Source of the DNA: Gelatoporia subvermispora B | Lineage: Eukaryota; Basidiomycota; Agaricomycetes; Polyporales; Gelatoporiaceae | Length of the DNA stretch: 64,000 nt | Assembly: GCA_000320605.2 (NCBI GenBank) | Contig: KB445804.1 | Coordinates: 62,001-126,000 of the forward strand | Direction of reading: 5' to 3' | Shown: positions 1 through 11,811 of the stretch, one piece after another | Numbering within the stretch: position 1 is the stretch's first letter | Layout of the letters: the number at the start of each line of letters is the position of its first letter | The notes under the pieces: model-generated | The model's input: only the letters and a program-made list of their open reading frames with translations | The model's database searches: none | What the model was told of the DNA's origin: nothing | Program-made: the position numbers and the translations under genes

Positions 1-1407
1 CGGGGACCATATGGACGACAGGTACGTCGCGCGATCAAATAAGGCAACAGCCTGTGCGCGCAGAGCCAGGGTGGACGTCCCCTGCACAGCACCGAATGGC
101 ATCGTGTTATTCAAAAATAATTGCATCGTCCGGGAACTGCGGAAGTTACTAGGCATACCGCCCTGGGGGACGAGATGTTACTACGGATGCGATCTTGTGA
201 CCAAGGCGCTTACCTGTTCGTACTGTTCGATTTCAAGCGGCCACGGCGTATCAATCTGGGCGCCGTTTTCGTCATTTATTTGCGAGGGCGATCCAAGGCC
301 CACAGACCAACTCTTATGCAGCACGTATACCATCCAGAACGCGTTGATACGCTCGCCTTCTTCCACAGGGTCCGCGGGCGCGGGAATGTCGAAGCCGGTG
401 GTGCGAATCCAGTCGGTGCGTAGCGAGGGGCTGTTCGCGGAGCGGATGCGGTTCAACTTCGTGCTAAGTGCGAGCGCGACGGCCGCGCTGCAGTGGTATC
501 GACCTTCCAAGAATCGGCCGTGCGCGAAGAAGTAGGTGGCAAGGAGAACCTCGGCTTGTATGAGAAAGGTGACATTGTGAGTCTGGACGTTGGCTAGGTC
601 ATCGGATAGTGCCTGCACGGCGCGTGACAGAAAACTTTGCTCGTGCTGAAGAAGTCCGGTGTCCCCGGAGAACTGGATACCCCATAGATAGACAGCGTTT
701 ACGAGCGCAGAAGAGACGCGGCTATTCCGGGTCTGAGGGTCTTGCTGACGAATCAGATGAACGAACCGCGGCTTGTGCAAGAAGAAGCCAACTTGGCTGC
801 TATGCAAAAGGAAAAAGTCGATTCTGTGATGCGTCAGCCATCGGGAACCAAGTCTGCAATGTTTCCAGTACATACACCATGGGCATAATTTCTGGCGCGA
901 GCTGAATAGGAGACTCGTTATATAGTAGAGACATCTGGGCGCCTGAAAGCTGTGTCGGAATGGGGACCGGAACGTTTAGGGATGCCGCTGGTTGTATACC
1001 AATACTACTGGACGCAGCACCAGGCGGTAACGTCGGCGCCATAACAGACGGATCGGTTGGATTGTGTAACATCACCGGAGGAGCGACCAGCTCAGGATGC
1101 TCGAGCTCGTAGATGCGAGCCTCTAGGTTCACTATGTTTTCTTCGAGGACTTGAGTGAGGCTGAGGTTGGCGCCATCAGTATATTCGCAATCTTCCTCTC
1201 GGTGCGTGCGGATGCACTGAGCGCAGATCGGTTTCCCACCGTCACACCTCTAAACATAGATGCATACGGCGAGCGTAAGCTATTCGGGAATCGACGGGCT
1301 CGCGAACCCACCAGCTTGCGTCGACGACAATTCAAACACGCTGAACCCCGGGGCGCCCTGCCCGACGGAGTTTGGTGAGGGTTCTGCTGGCCCTGCAACG
1401 TTGACAT
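1..1407 (-). CDS. Zn2Cys6 fungal-specific transcription factor, C-terminus beyond window edge
   Basis: A minus-strand multi-exon gene that runs off the left edge. The start chosen is the ATG at 1407, since the codons above it are not protein-like. Residues about 17-50 form a Zn(II)2Cys6 cluster (CLNCRRRKL, then CDGGKPICAQC and a final C in EEDC), split by a 62-nt intron at 1250-1311. A short coiled-coil-like linker (NLEARIYELEHPE) follows. The ORF at 181-873 resembles the fungal-specific transcription factor middle region (HSSQVGFFLHKPRF, ALVNAVYLWG). A 51-nt intron at 163-213 joins this to the edge exon (TLALRAQAVALFDRAT). Between about 800 and 960 the reading frame changes; this needs either an extra intron with a weak donor or a one-base frameshift. 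Family members bind DNA in the nucleus and regulate metabolic genes. No target can be inferred. Confidence 0.8.
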
Positions 1408-2930
1408 TCTAATGAGAAGAGAAGAGAAGAACGAAAGAAGACCGGGTGGATTTGGTGTATGAGTAAGATATCCTATCCGTCCTCGACCGATGCGCAAGGC
1501 TTATATACCAGCACCAACGCCTCCGCTGGTGTGTGCAGTACAAGTATGGCTGCGGACAGCGCCGAGCGCATCTCGAACAAAGAGGTGCGCTACGCCAAAG
1601 ACAGTAGTACCGCCGTCGTAGTCAGCAAGTGACTCTCGGGGAGCAATTTTCCCGAATAGGATCAGTCGGCGAGAGGCTGTACGCGAGTCATTCCGAGTCG
1701 GAGAACCACTCGAGATTGGACGTCGAGAATGCTAGGTCTTTGGAGGAGGGCGAGGGCTCCCGGAGGTGCCGCTAGCGGTAGGCACGTGACGTAGATTGAC
1801 GGGCCCGCAGCGCACATTCGGTAACTCGGCGAGAGATCTTCACGTCAATGGCACAGCCCCTGGCGTCGTGCAGACCATGAAAATGTCTGACCCACTGAGC
1901 AAGCACCATGGACAAGGCTGGGCTGAACTAAGGCTGCTTACTCGTCCGACACAGGGTCTTTACGGAAGCCATGGCCGAAAATGTCAAATGACGGAGTTGT
2001 TTGTCTATGTATGGCAACGCCATTGGCGCCCTCTGTCAGGCGCCCGCAGAGGTTCCTGCAGAGCAATGTCGGGTTCTTCGCGGGTTGCTGGAAAGTGTGT
2101 ATCTTCCCGGTCGTCTTCGGTTTTCTATCAGATAGGCGGAGGGAACCGGGGAAATAATACTGTGCACCTTGATCGTCATCGCGAGGGCACGTCAGAATCC
2201 AATTTATTCTTTCCAACTGAGAACGTTTGCAGTCCGAGTTGAGCACCTGGCACTTCAGAACCCCTCGCTATTTCGAAGAGCTCAGACAAGAGTGAAACAA
2301 GCCCTGATTGGCAGTGCCAACTGCCTCCGGGGAGTTACAGCGAATGCCGCACGATCACCGAGGATGGTGGATCGGACAGCGTCGGACGCATGAGCGTCTT
2401 GTGAAATGAACGCACTGGCCCAGTTGTCGAACTCCACAATCCACCCGACAAGGATGACATCGCGCAGCTGCCTTCGGAAATGGTACGGCAACTGCAGCAG
2501 CGAAAATTTGGTAAATGAGTTGACCGGAAAAGTTGCCGCCACCCAATGGGGACTGACTTGGACCACGAGGAGTCGCATGCGTCCAAATGCTCCTATGTTT
2601 TGGACCACTGGATCAATAAGCCATATGTGGCGATGTTGCCGAAGAAGTCGTCCCGAGTCACATCAGTATAGCAACATCCAGAGTTGTGCGTCATGCTTAA
2701 GCAGAGATAGAGGCCACAGGTGCATAGAAGAGAGTCGCAACCGCAGTGTTGCAGACATCTCGCGCAATTCGGGCATCAGTAATCAGGCCTTATAGCTGAG
2801 GTAATGCGCTGATAAGCATCGATAAGGCCTTAACCAGCACGTGAATCAGCAGTTAGCGAGGAATCGTGGGCGTCTAATGATACAACGTTCGCAGCACCAA
2901 CCGTGAATCTATCCTTGACCTCTATCTATC
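1408..2930. other. Intergenic, no supported gene
   Basis: Several 60-150 codon open frames exist on both strands, but none shows a recognisable domain or a consistent set of introns. I see no RNA gene or repeat here. Confidence 0.5.
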
Positions 2931-4212
2931 ATGAGCACGAACGCGACAGAAACGCAGATTGCGATACCGAAAAAGCAAAAGAAACTCAAGCCCGCACGAA
3001 AGCAGGTCAAACCTGGTGATGTCGAGAAGAAAGAGGCTCCGCAAACAGGGAAAGAATATAGTATGTTGCATAGCAGTATGCTTCCCCGCTCATCCCGAGT
3101 TCACTCTGTATTCCAGACATTTGGTATAACAAGTGGGCCGGCGGCGACCGCGAGGACAGCTACTCGAAGTATGTCTTCAGAACTATTGAGCCTTTCTGAA
3201 AGCCTGACGTACTGTTCCGCTGCGCAGCAAGGTCAAGTCGCAAACGCGTTGCAGCATTCGCCGCGATGCCGGGCTCACGCGGGCTAACACAACTGGAATG
3301 AAGTACTGTTGCCTGTTCTTTTCCCGCGGCTGCTGTCCGTACGGCTGGGAATGCGAGTACCTCCACATCCTCCCTGATCCGTCGATCGCGCTCCCAGACA
3401 CATCGAAGGACTGCTTCGCACGCGACAAATTTTCGGACTACCGAGACGACATGGGCGGTGTCGGCAGTTTCCAACGCCAGAATCGCACATTGTATATTGG
3501 TCGGATCAAAGAGACGGGCACGGGTACCGAGACAGAGGAAGTTGTGCGGCGGCACTTCAAGGAGTGGGGTGAGATCGAAAAGAGTACGTGTTAACCCCTG
3601 AGCCACTGAACTCTGTGCACGAATACTAATGCCGTTCTAGTCCGAGTGCTACAATACCGCAGCGTTGCCTTCGTGACCTACGTCCACGAGGCAAGCGCTC
3701 AGTTTGCCAAAGAGGCAATGGCATGCCAATCCCTCGACAACGACGAGATTCTCAACGTACGTTGGGCAACCGAGGATCCCAACCCGACCTCAAAAGAAGA
3801 GGAGCAACGGCGTCTGGAGGAGATGGGCCGCGAGGCGATCAAGGCGCGCATGGACCCGCGCATTGTCGATGCTATGCGGCATATGCGCGCGCTCGAGGAG
3901 GGCGTTGAGTTAGATGCCGATGACGCTGAGGAAGACGCGGAGGACGGGCCCCGAGAAGCAAAGCGGAGAAGACTCGAGATTGAGGATGCCCCACAGGTGC
4001 CTGCAGCCGCTGTCCTCGCGGCGGCCGAGCAGCCGCAGCCAGAGACGCAACGAATAGGGATTCTGAACGCTGACACTCTGGAAAGTTTGAAGTACTTTGC
4101 GGAGATTCAGAGGCGAAATGGAACGGCACCAGTATCAACTGTTAAGGCTGTGCCGCGACCCTCGCCGACAGGCTTGGGTCTCGCTGATTATGGTAGTGAG
4201 GAAGAAGACTAG
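2931..4212 (+). CDS. CWC2: Pre-mRNA splicing factor CWC2 (RBM22-like)
   Basis: Four exons (2931-3060, 3117-3168, 3228-3583, 3641-4212) give 369 residues; intron 3 has a clear ACTAAT branch site at about 3625. The order is a basic lysine-rich N-terminus, the Torus-type segment (IWYNKWAGGDRED), a CCCH zinc finger (YCCLFFSRGCCPYGWECEYLH, with its Cys and His ligands present), an RRM beginning at TLYIGRI and ending near NVRWATEDPNP, then an acidic low-complexity tail. CWC2 is a component of the Prp19 complex (NTC) that contacts U6 snRNA and helps form the catalytic core of the spliceosome in the nucleus. The length and domain order fit the family. It is convergent with TMA46, with 122 bp between the stop codons. 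Confidence 0.95.
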
Positions 4213-4334
4213 CTTGTGTAGGAGTATCGGTGTACATGATGTATGGACATAGTTAAACAGTAGCGGCAGTGCTTGCAACATCCACGGATAGCGTCCACGA
4301 TTACTACAGACACCCACAAATGCGTACTACTTGC

Positions 4335-5784
4335 TCACTCTTCGCCACCTCCGCCTGCGGTCCCGTCAGGTGAGCTGCTCCCACGTCCGAGCTCGAGATC
4401 GTGTATGCGCTGTGCCTCGAGCTCCAAATCTTCGTCTTCTTTCTGCTTTCGATATTGCGCCAGATCCCAGTCTTCCTCTTCTTCGTCCGAGTCTTCGAAC
4501 CACTCCGGGTTGTAAGTAAACTGCGAGAAGATCGGACGACGTCAGCTCAGGCAGTGTGAATGGCGCCAGCTAACTGACCAAATCGCGTCCACTCATGCCA
4601 CTGTTCTTGCCGGCGGCATGTTGTGCGTCCTTTGTTTTCCGGAGCGCATCTTCCTCCGCCTGCTTCTTGTTCATTCGCGTCATCTTCCACTTGGCAAAAG
4701 ACTCGGGCGTAACAGGCGTCAAGTTTGGGCCGAGCTTGTGACGCTAAACAGACATGCATCAGCTATCTCCGAGCGCTGTAGATAGCCGGCTCAAGTGGGT
4801 ACCGACCTCGACCTCCAGAAATTCCTCGAGGCTGATCGTGTTGGCCTTCTCGGCATCCTCAGCCGCCTTGCGCTGTGACTTGAGCATAAACCCTGGGGGC
4901 AACGCATGCCTGTATTGACATGACTCGCCGTTGGGGCATTCCCAAAACCAACCGAATCTTAAAACATGATGTGTTAGGTGCGATGTACATCACGTTAATG
5001 CGAAGAGCGTACTTCTCGGACTCAATAGCTTGGATGAAGAATTTGCAAACGATCTGGTTATTTTCGCGGCTGAGTAACAAGGCCAGTGCTGAACACCGCG
5101 CACACTTACGTCTGTCGTAGTCCGTGGATTCCCGTGCTTAGAAAGCACAACGCTGCGCAGCTTCTCTTCATCCCACTTGTCCATGGTATCTAAGTGACAG
5201 ATGAACTCAGTCCAGCTCAGCCTGAAGGTGAAGGCGCGATTGACGTACCCGTCATCTTCTCTTCCCGACTGTCCTCGTACAAGTTCTTTTTCTCCACCTT
5301 TCGTCCGACGTTTAGATCATGACTGAACTTGCATTTATTGCCCTTGTCGCAAGTGCCCGCCTTGTAGAAAGCACATAGAATCGTCTTGGGATCGACACCG
5401 AAGGGGATCTTCTGGATTTGTACAGGCTTGAACAAGGCGGCCTCCTCCTTCCTTCGCTTCTCCTCTTCCAACTTTTCCTTCTCACGGAGAGCCTTCTCCT
5501 TCTCCTTTTCGAGTGCCGCACGAGATTTGCCTGCTTGCGCCTGCTGCTTCTCAATTGTTGCGATCTGTTTTTGTACTTTGGCAGATTTATTTTTCTAGGG
5601 GACGTGTTCATGTGAACGTGCATAGATCTAGAGTGAAGGCATACTGACATTCTTCATTCCGAAGGTCTATAGAGTCCTCGTCGACGAATCTATCAGCTCC
5701 TCGCCTGGCACCATCGGAGATGAGCAATACCTTGTCATCCTTTGGCTTGGAGCTGGAGCCACTTGCTTTCTGCTTAGGAGGCAT
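4335..5784 (-). CDS. TMA46: CCCH zinc-finger protein TMA46 / ZC3H15 (DRG family-regulatory protein 1)
   Basis: Eight exons on the minus strand (5731-5784, 5649-5666, 5249-5594, 5110-5189, 5013-5053, 4807-4957, 4579-4743, 4335-4520) give 346 residues. Exon 2 is only 18 nt and encodes TFGMKN. The N-terminus (MPPKQKASG, then [10 protein letters not shown]) and the lysine/glutamate-rich helix match the family. Two CCCH fingers follow: [19 protein letters not shown], and [20 protein letters not shown] with C and H ligands in GESCQYRH. The C-terminal DFRP box region contains [13 protein letters not shown] and [19 protein letters not shown]46 binds the GTPase Rbg1/DRG1 and associates with translating ribosomes in the cytoplasm. 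One intron uses a TAAG acceptor. Confidence 0.95.
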
Positions 5785-6229
5785 TTTGATTCAAATATCG
5801 GGGTATGTGGATGCCAATGGGAGGGACCAAGGCGTGTGCTCGTCGAGACTGGCGGGAACGGGAGGGGCGATTGGCAATTGCAGGTCGCAATCCGTGACAC
5901 GACCTCTGCCTTGGTCACGGAAGGTTACCGTGACTTCCCACCTGCTCACCCGCTGGTCACGATTTCATCGCAGGGGGCACCGCTGGGTGCCGTCACGCTC
6001 GGATCAAGCTGATCTCCATGCATCGGATGCGGAAATCTACTCGACCACTCTCAGCGATTGTCTACCATACCTCCAAGGTTGCCCTCTAGTAAAGCATCTA
6101 TGAAACTTCTCAGTGGACATGGTCTCCGACCTTGAGGCAATGCAACAGGCCCTCTCTGCTATGACTGTACCCTACGCAGTGGTCATCGTCGGACCGGTTC
6201 TAAACCTTGCATTATGCCAACCAGAGACA
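5785..6229. other. Intergenic region upstream of TMA46
   Basis: About 445 bp between the TMA46 start codon and the stop codon of the next minus-strand gene. It must contain the TMA46 promoter. I see no TATA box or other motif I can support. Confidence 0.4.
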
Positions 6230-7868
6230 TTACATCTGACAAATCCTCTTGTTTATGCGCAGTGAATCGAACGTCGGGTGATAGAGAAATTCCTGCCTGA
6301 CGAAGAAGACAAATGCCCCAGTGTCCGTCACAACTAAATTCCCATTGCAGTCGCGGAGGTACGGTATCGCCCGTACGAGCTCGATGATTTCGTGTGGTAC
6401 TCCTGATTCATAGCAGCGTGATTCGACCTTCATAATTGAGTGACTCGCTACTTCAGCAACGTCGCGCTCCTGCTGCGGAAGGGGGCATTTATCGACAACG
6501 TAGACGCAGGTCTGCCCATATACTGTGCAATACCTGATAGCGATTGGTCAGCTGACTGATATCGAGGAATGCATAGGAAAGCAATGAGGGAATGAAAGAG
6601 GTAGCGGTGAGTCTTCGGTGTTTAGCACATGCTCACGGCTTATCGAGACACCGAACTGAAGCCGGTGCGAGCATGTCTACACGCTGTGCTCGGCTGCTGT
6701 ATCGAGTATAAGTGTACTCACCTGCAACGCTTACCATACCCTCCGGTACATATCCTACCACTAACCCTGCATTGCCAGCACGATTCCTCTGTACGCTGTA
6801 CGGGCCGATATGAAGAAGGCGCTCTGTATCCATTCGTGTCTTCCGTCCACGAACGAGCGCCATCGGACACTACTGCTGGTGCAATTGACGTGTTGCGCAC
6901 TTGCAGCACATCACCTTCCAGACCAATCAATAACATCTCCCACCCTGATACATGGTTGGCCGACTCACCCAGGCGATGGTGCGTGTTTCCGATAGCGCTG
7001 ACACGATATCCGCTGCTCTCAGTTGGACGACCATGCTGTGACTCAATATGCGAGATCTGGAAAGAGTCACAGAGAATACTATAAATCACAATGCTACTGG
7101 ACAGACCACGGTGGTAACTGACCTGATCATGGTTTGACAACATCTGTCCTTTGGACTGGACAGGTTCATCTACTACCGTGGGATTTTCAGTACTTTGTAG
7201 GTACTGAGCTGCATCCGTCCTCTCTGGAGGCCTGACCATGCCATACGACAGCAGGCTTGGTGCAGAATATATTTGGCCAAACCTATTGGGCGACCTTTGC
7301 CGTGGTGATGGGCTGTTTGAGCTTTTCCGCGCCTTTCGGTCGCGGCGTTTGCTATCGCTTTCTTGCCTTGACCGGATTGACCGGGGTTCATGTTGCATCT
7401 GCATGCCAATGCTTCAGTGCTCTGCGTGTTTGTCGAGTATGTGAAACCGGCCTGCGATTTGCCCCCGTTGTCTGTGGTCCTCGTCCGTTTGTAACCTGGT
7501 TTTGGCCCTCTCTTCTTCGCTCCAGTCATCACTTCAGGTATCCTTCCCTTCAAACCGGTTGACTCCAGTGATGGCGTCGTCCTCGGCGGAGATTTGGATG
7601 GCAGAATATAGCGTTCGCCCCGCTCTATCGCCCTACCTGATCTCGCAAACAACGAAGTCCCAGAGAGCTGAGTCATTTTCTGCTTGCTTATTCCTCTCAG
7701 ATGCCAAGCCTTAAGAATACGAAGTAGATGCTGAGCAAATAGCAAGCAAGAAAAGTCAACATTACCAGCGCTTCTGAGATCACCAACAGCGTACGCTGAA
7801 AAGCCTCCGAGATCACGCTGTGTGTATGTGCGAAGAAACTCCGGTTCTGGTTTCACTCGTCCGGGCAC
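6230..7868 (-). CDS. Hypothetical protein with a C-terminal Zn2Cys6-like cluster (5' exons uncertain)
   Basis: The two 3' exons are well supported. The exon ending at 6722 has a GTGAGT donor and joins in frame to the last exon, 6230-6533. Across that junction lies CWQCRVSGRICTGGYGKRC followed by RYCTVYGQTC, giving the spacing Cx2Cx6Cx7Cx2Cx6C, which matches a Zn(II)2Cys6 binuclear cluster. It sits near the C-terminus, followed by about 80 residues (EIIELVRAIPYLRD, FVFFVRQEFLYHP). Upstream, 6722-7404 reads as a serine/arginine-rich stretch and contains a possible intron from a GTCAGT donor near 7123. The ORF reaching 7868 contains KKRGPKPGYKR, resembling an AT-hook. The true start and the upstream introns are not resolved, and some coding may extend to about 8.3 kb. 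No function can be assigned beyond possible DNA binding. Confidence 0.5.
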
Positions 7869-8475
7869 TCAACGAGAACCGGCAGAGTCACTTCCTGCAC
7901 ACTGGCAGATGTATGGAAAGATACTATACTACTGGAGATCCCAGTCAGCTTTTGTAACGATTCATTAACCACGGGTTTATCGGGATATCGTATCGAACAC
8001 AAGGCAGGAGTTACATTCCACGTGCCGTGAGTAGCCTTTACATGTTCCATACATGATACTTACTCTGGACATCGGCCAGAAAGTGGCTAGATGTACCGTC
8101 CAGTCTGCAGGTACCATTTTCACCCTCAAGTACTTGGTGGTCCGTGGGGTTGCAGGTACGGTATTGAACATCAGTCTCCATACATGCCTCGCTCTCACAT
8201 ATCCTCCAGCCCCGCCAGTCACAAGATAAGGGCGTTTCGAAGGCTTCAATCAGCTGCTCATAAACGTAACGCGCCCCCTCTTCTCCGAGCCTGGGCCATG
8301 TCCTCAAGCGTCCGGCTTTCCTTGTCCGTCTGCGACTGCGAATCCTGGCCCTCTTTTGGCTCCGATGTCTCAGTGCCTGAAACATTCGCCTTGATGGCCA
8401 CCTTCGCCGTCGCTCATGGGTCATGGCGGAGTGCGTACATATACTCAATCACTGCTTGTCTCAACATACCGAAAC
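7869..8475. other. Unresolved stretch, possible upstream exons of the minus-strand neighbour
   Basis: Overlapping minus-strand open frames (for example 8038-8448 and 7853-8050) have protein-like patches such as YVYEQLIEAFETPLSCDW, but I could not join them into one gene with consistent splice sites. Confidence 0.3.
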
Positions 8476-9582
8476 CTATGTACTCTGGTTGTGTGTACGG
8501 GCTTCAAGCTGATCCAAATAACTACTCCACCAGTCTGCGAGCTGATGACGAGATCGATACATGTGATAGAGCCCATAGCCCATCATGATCAGCGTAACTA
8601 GCCCAAATATGGCTTCTCGTAAAGTAGGTTCCTTTGGGTCCAGCACCCTCGCATCTGAACCACACGTAGCATCGCCTTGGGTCAGGAGCGCCCGATCGGC
8701 CTCGCACTTGAACCTGAGAACCCCACATTTGCCACTGTCTATGTGCTGGCAAAATGCACTGATGACCTTGAACTCCTGTCCACAGCCTCTCCAGTGAACG
8801 GGGCACCTGTATATTTTCTGCGAATGTACAGGGCTCTGGATATGGACATCCAGAGCGCTGAGAGAGGCGCACGTGCGGTGGCAGATGCAGCATTCATACG
8901 CTGCTCCATTCCAAGCCCGCCTCGTCACGATGTAGTTGGGTTGGCTCGGGGCCTCCGGTGCCTGAAGAAGGCGAGCATGGTTGATGACAGTTCCCTCCCG
9001 GTCTACCATGGCAGCTCCTCTGTCGACTATGTCACGAGTGATACCTGAGCGACAAGCTCCGGATTCCAAGTGATGAACGAGTGCTGAGGTGGAGACAAAT
9101 GACTTTCTACATCCGAGGCCCGGACAATAGAGGTTCTTCGCTTGGTGGGTGGAGGATCGTAGATGATTGTCAAGATTGGACTCCGATTGGAATATGCGCT
9201 TGCACGAGAGACAGTATAAGTTGGAGTGTGTCGTTGACAGATGTTCATGCAGGGCAGAATCAAGGTCGTAGACCTACAATTCGTTGGGTAAGCTATGGAT
9301 CAGTGTCATAGTACACGGTCCACCGACCATGTTACACGTGGCGCAATAGTGGTGGTTCCTCTTGTGATGGTCTGCCAGGATATCGAACGAATCAAAATGT
9401 ACATCACAGGCCTTGCAGTAATGGTGGATAGGGCTTTGTAACCAATGCTGAAGTAGCTGCAGTCCAGTTGGGTAATCCTCATCGCAGTCGTCGCAAATGC
9501 TGTGAGCACTGGAGTCTTTCCGATGCTGCTGAAGTGCCCGAGGATTGGCAAAACCACGACGGCAGCGGTCGCAAGACTGCAT
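8476..9582 (-). CDS. C2H2 zinc-finger protein with C-terminal membrane segment
   Basis: Two exons (9328-9582 and 8476-9273, 54-nt intron) give 350 residues. The protein is an array of about seven degenerate C2H2-type fingers with short linkers. Examples are CDRCRRGFANPRALQQHRKD, CKACDVHFDSFDILADHHKR, CATCNMVYDLDSALHEHLS, CLSCKRIFQSESNLDNHLRS and CCICHRTCASLSALDVHIQS. Such proteins are common in Agaricomycetes, where their targets are mostly unknown. After the last finger comes a hydrophobic stretch, AIFGLVTLIMMGYGLYHMY (about residues 305-323), followed by a basic and aromatic tail. This looks like a single transmembrane helix or a buried hydrophobic helix, which is unusual for a nuclear finger protein. 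The start is the first ATG and begins directly with the first finger. Confidence 0.85.
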
Positions 9583-10142
9583 TGAAGACTAGTGTTTGGA
9601 CATATGTCAGCCAAATAAAAAGAACCTCACACTCTGGGCCGGTCTCACATTGTCACTGCTGTTGATTGAATGCCCCAAGAGTGAGGTTGACGGTTGCGAC
9701 GAAGATGCTTGTCAAACTTTACGTACAGGCGCCTTGTACGGCTTCCAGGACTATCGCCAGCAGACTACGTATGTTCAATTCATTAGAACCATGCGTGTAT
9801 GCGATTCCAGTCCACGCTTAATTGCCTTCGACATGTTTTTGCGAAAGCGATGGTATTCTCAGACCCAAGAGCCCGATGAAGCGTCTGTTCCTACACATGT
9901 CTACGACTATCCAAAATCGAAGATTTGCCCTTCGCACCGTGAACGGTGAACTGTAAAACGATATGGTTGGCTTGAGCGGGCTGTAATCGGGAAACGTAGT
10001 CGACCAAATTAGACCATTTTCATCATCGATAAATAAGTCGGCGAGGATCAGGCAGACATCCACGAATTAAGATATATGTGTAGCCTGGGATCTGCCACAA
10101 GAACGGCTCTAGTACATAAGACCGAAGCACCTATGCAATGTC
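9583..10142. other. Intergenic, no supported gene
   Basis: About 560 bp between the start of the C2H2 gene and the stop of GTPase copy A. Open frames here lack recognisable content. Confidence 0.5.
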
Positions 10143-11254
10143 TCACACTATGCTCGTCTGTGTTAGCCCCCTGCGTCCAGGTATGCAAAGGATACTACTG
10201 ATTATGTCTCGTAATTTCCGCCAAATCGTTGGCCTCTTGTACATTGGCGCTTCTTTAATCGTTCTCTCAGCCTCTTCCCTGCGTGCGTGCTGTGCTTCCA
10301 GCCGACGACGGTTCTCCTCTAGCTCCAATCTATCCGCCTCGTCATTTTGCTTGATCGCCTCATCGATCTCCTTCAAGAGCTCTCGCATCTGCTCGCGGAA
10401 CTTCTGTTCAGCGAGGGCCAACTCGCCCAGAAGCGCGACGCCCGCGGCCGTTTCGCTGATGTGCTTCCTCTCCTCGATAATCTCTCTCTGTAGGAGAAGA
10501 GTGCACGGGGGATTGGTAATGAGCTGTCGTAGAATGGCGTGAGCGCTTTCGACGGTGCCGTCGTGTCGCAGCAACTTCGCGCCAGCGTCGAGTGCGGGCT
10601 TGAAGAAAATGTCCTTCTGCTTGAGCTCGCTTTCGCGAGCCTCTGCGATCTCCAGGCTGATGCTATTCCACATGTTCGTGACGAGAGCACTATTCGGGAG
10701 CGCGTCATTTCCGCAGAGTTGGCAGAAGAATCTGAAGTTTCGTAGCGCAGCCCCTCCGAGACGGTTGTCTGTGATGCGATGCAGGTAGATCACACCTGTA
10801 AATCTGTTGCCCTTGTCGTACCTACTTATCCATTAAGATAGATCATGCGGTGTTGTGTGACTGCCACTTACTCAGAAAGGACGTAATCAGTTATGATGGT
10901 CAGGATCTCCGAGTCGCTCTTGGTAGTATCGTCGAACCCAGGAGTATCAACAAGGGTCACTGAGTGGCCGTCGAGCGTGAAAGGAGAAGCGAGTTGGATC
11001 TGCTCCGTGCACGACTCCAATCCTGAGCTTGTACGGAGCTCGGACCCGCTTGCAAGATTGATGAACTATATAATACAGGTAAATTCGGGTTATATCATGA
11101 GCAATCTGACCGCCTTCCACTCACTGAAGTCTTTCCAGCACCTGTGGAACCCATTACCCTAATTTTAAATCAGTTCCTGACATCGTGTGAGTGAGTAGGG
11201 AGTTGGAACTGACATAATGTTGACGGGCGCTTCGCTCGTTCGTATCTTGCCCAT
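10143..11254 (-). CDS. P-loop GTPase family copy A (class II, short coiled coil)
   Basis: Exons 11214-11254, 11125-11158 (34 nt), 10872-11065 (194 nt) and 10143-10812 give 312 residues. The Walker A/G1 motif is GSTGAGKTS, G3 is DTPGFDD, and the conserved stretch GVIYLHRITDNRLGG leads to the G4 position VTNMW. After it come DIFFKPALDAGAK and a charged helix rich in Glu and Arg, likely a coiled coil. The tail is basic (IWRKLRDIISSILC). The last intron needs an AAG acceptor at 10813-10814. The more obvious TAG acceptor at 10823-10824 leaves the family motif YDKGNRF one base out of frame because of a run of four T. The protein is either spliced at the alternative site or disrupted. It is divergent from copy B, with 557 bp between start codons. 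Confidence 0.8.
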
Positions 11255-11811
11255 GGTAAGCACGTCGGGTGGCGAAGTGGAGCAACTGCAGTCAGAGTCG
11301 ATTTGGACGAATTTAACATGATGGTATGCAGGGCATGACAAAGGGGTCGTGCCTTCCACGTGGCCACAACGTGCAATAGCGCGGGCTACAACACGACCAT
11401 AGGGCGACCGCTCCAAGTCCGCGGCGGACGGTTTCCAGGTCTCTTCATCCATGAGTTAATGGCGTAGATATAATATGCGCCGCGTTCATGGTTTTGATGA
11501 CACCTCCTGTCCGGAACATGGATTGACCGCTCCAAATGAAGGACAACACAGCACTGAAACAGCATCTTCGCAAGCACAGAAACACGCACATGCCATACAA
11601 GCGGCGGTGGATAACAATGCCCCGACATGTGGCCACAGAGCACCTTTGCCAGGTCAAAGGGACATGCCAAAATGGCAGTTGTTCGCCTTGCACGTTGACC
11701 TGTACGGAAATCACAAGTCAATATAAGTAGCGACAACATTGACCAAACAAGGACTCCATACTTTTGCCTCGCACATACATACTGATCAATCTCTTACGGT
11801 TTATTGCTGAG
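11255..11811. other. Shared divergent promoter region of GTPase copies A and B
   Basis: This 557-bp stretch lies between two head-to-head start codons. It holds the conserved box listed separately at 11714-11735. ORFs in it show no domain. Confidence 0.5.
11714..11735 (+). promoter_or_regulatory. Conserved promoter box upstream of GTPase copy B
   Basis: The motif GTCAAYATAAGTAGCGACA, flanked by CAA, occurs here and in mirror position upstream of copy E. It lies about 77 nt upstream of the start codon here and about 74 nt there. The ATAAGTA core may serve as a weak TATA element. It could be shared descent rather than function. Confidence 0.5.

Noticed and set aside
11..535. 174-codon plus-strand open frame
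   Set aside because: It lies opposite the transcription factor exons, has no domain, and its codons mirror the minus-strand coding frame.
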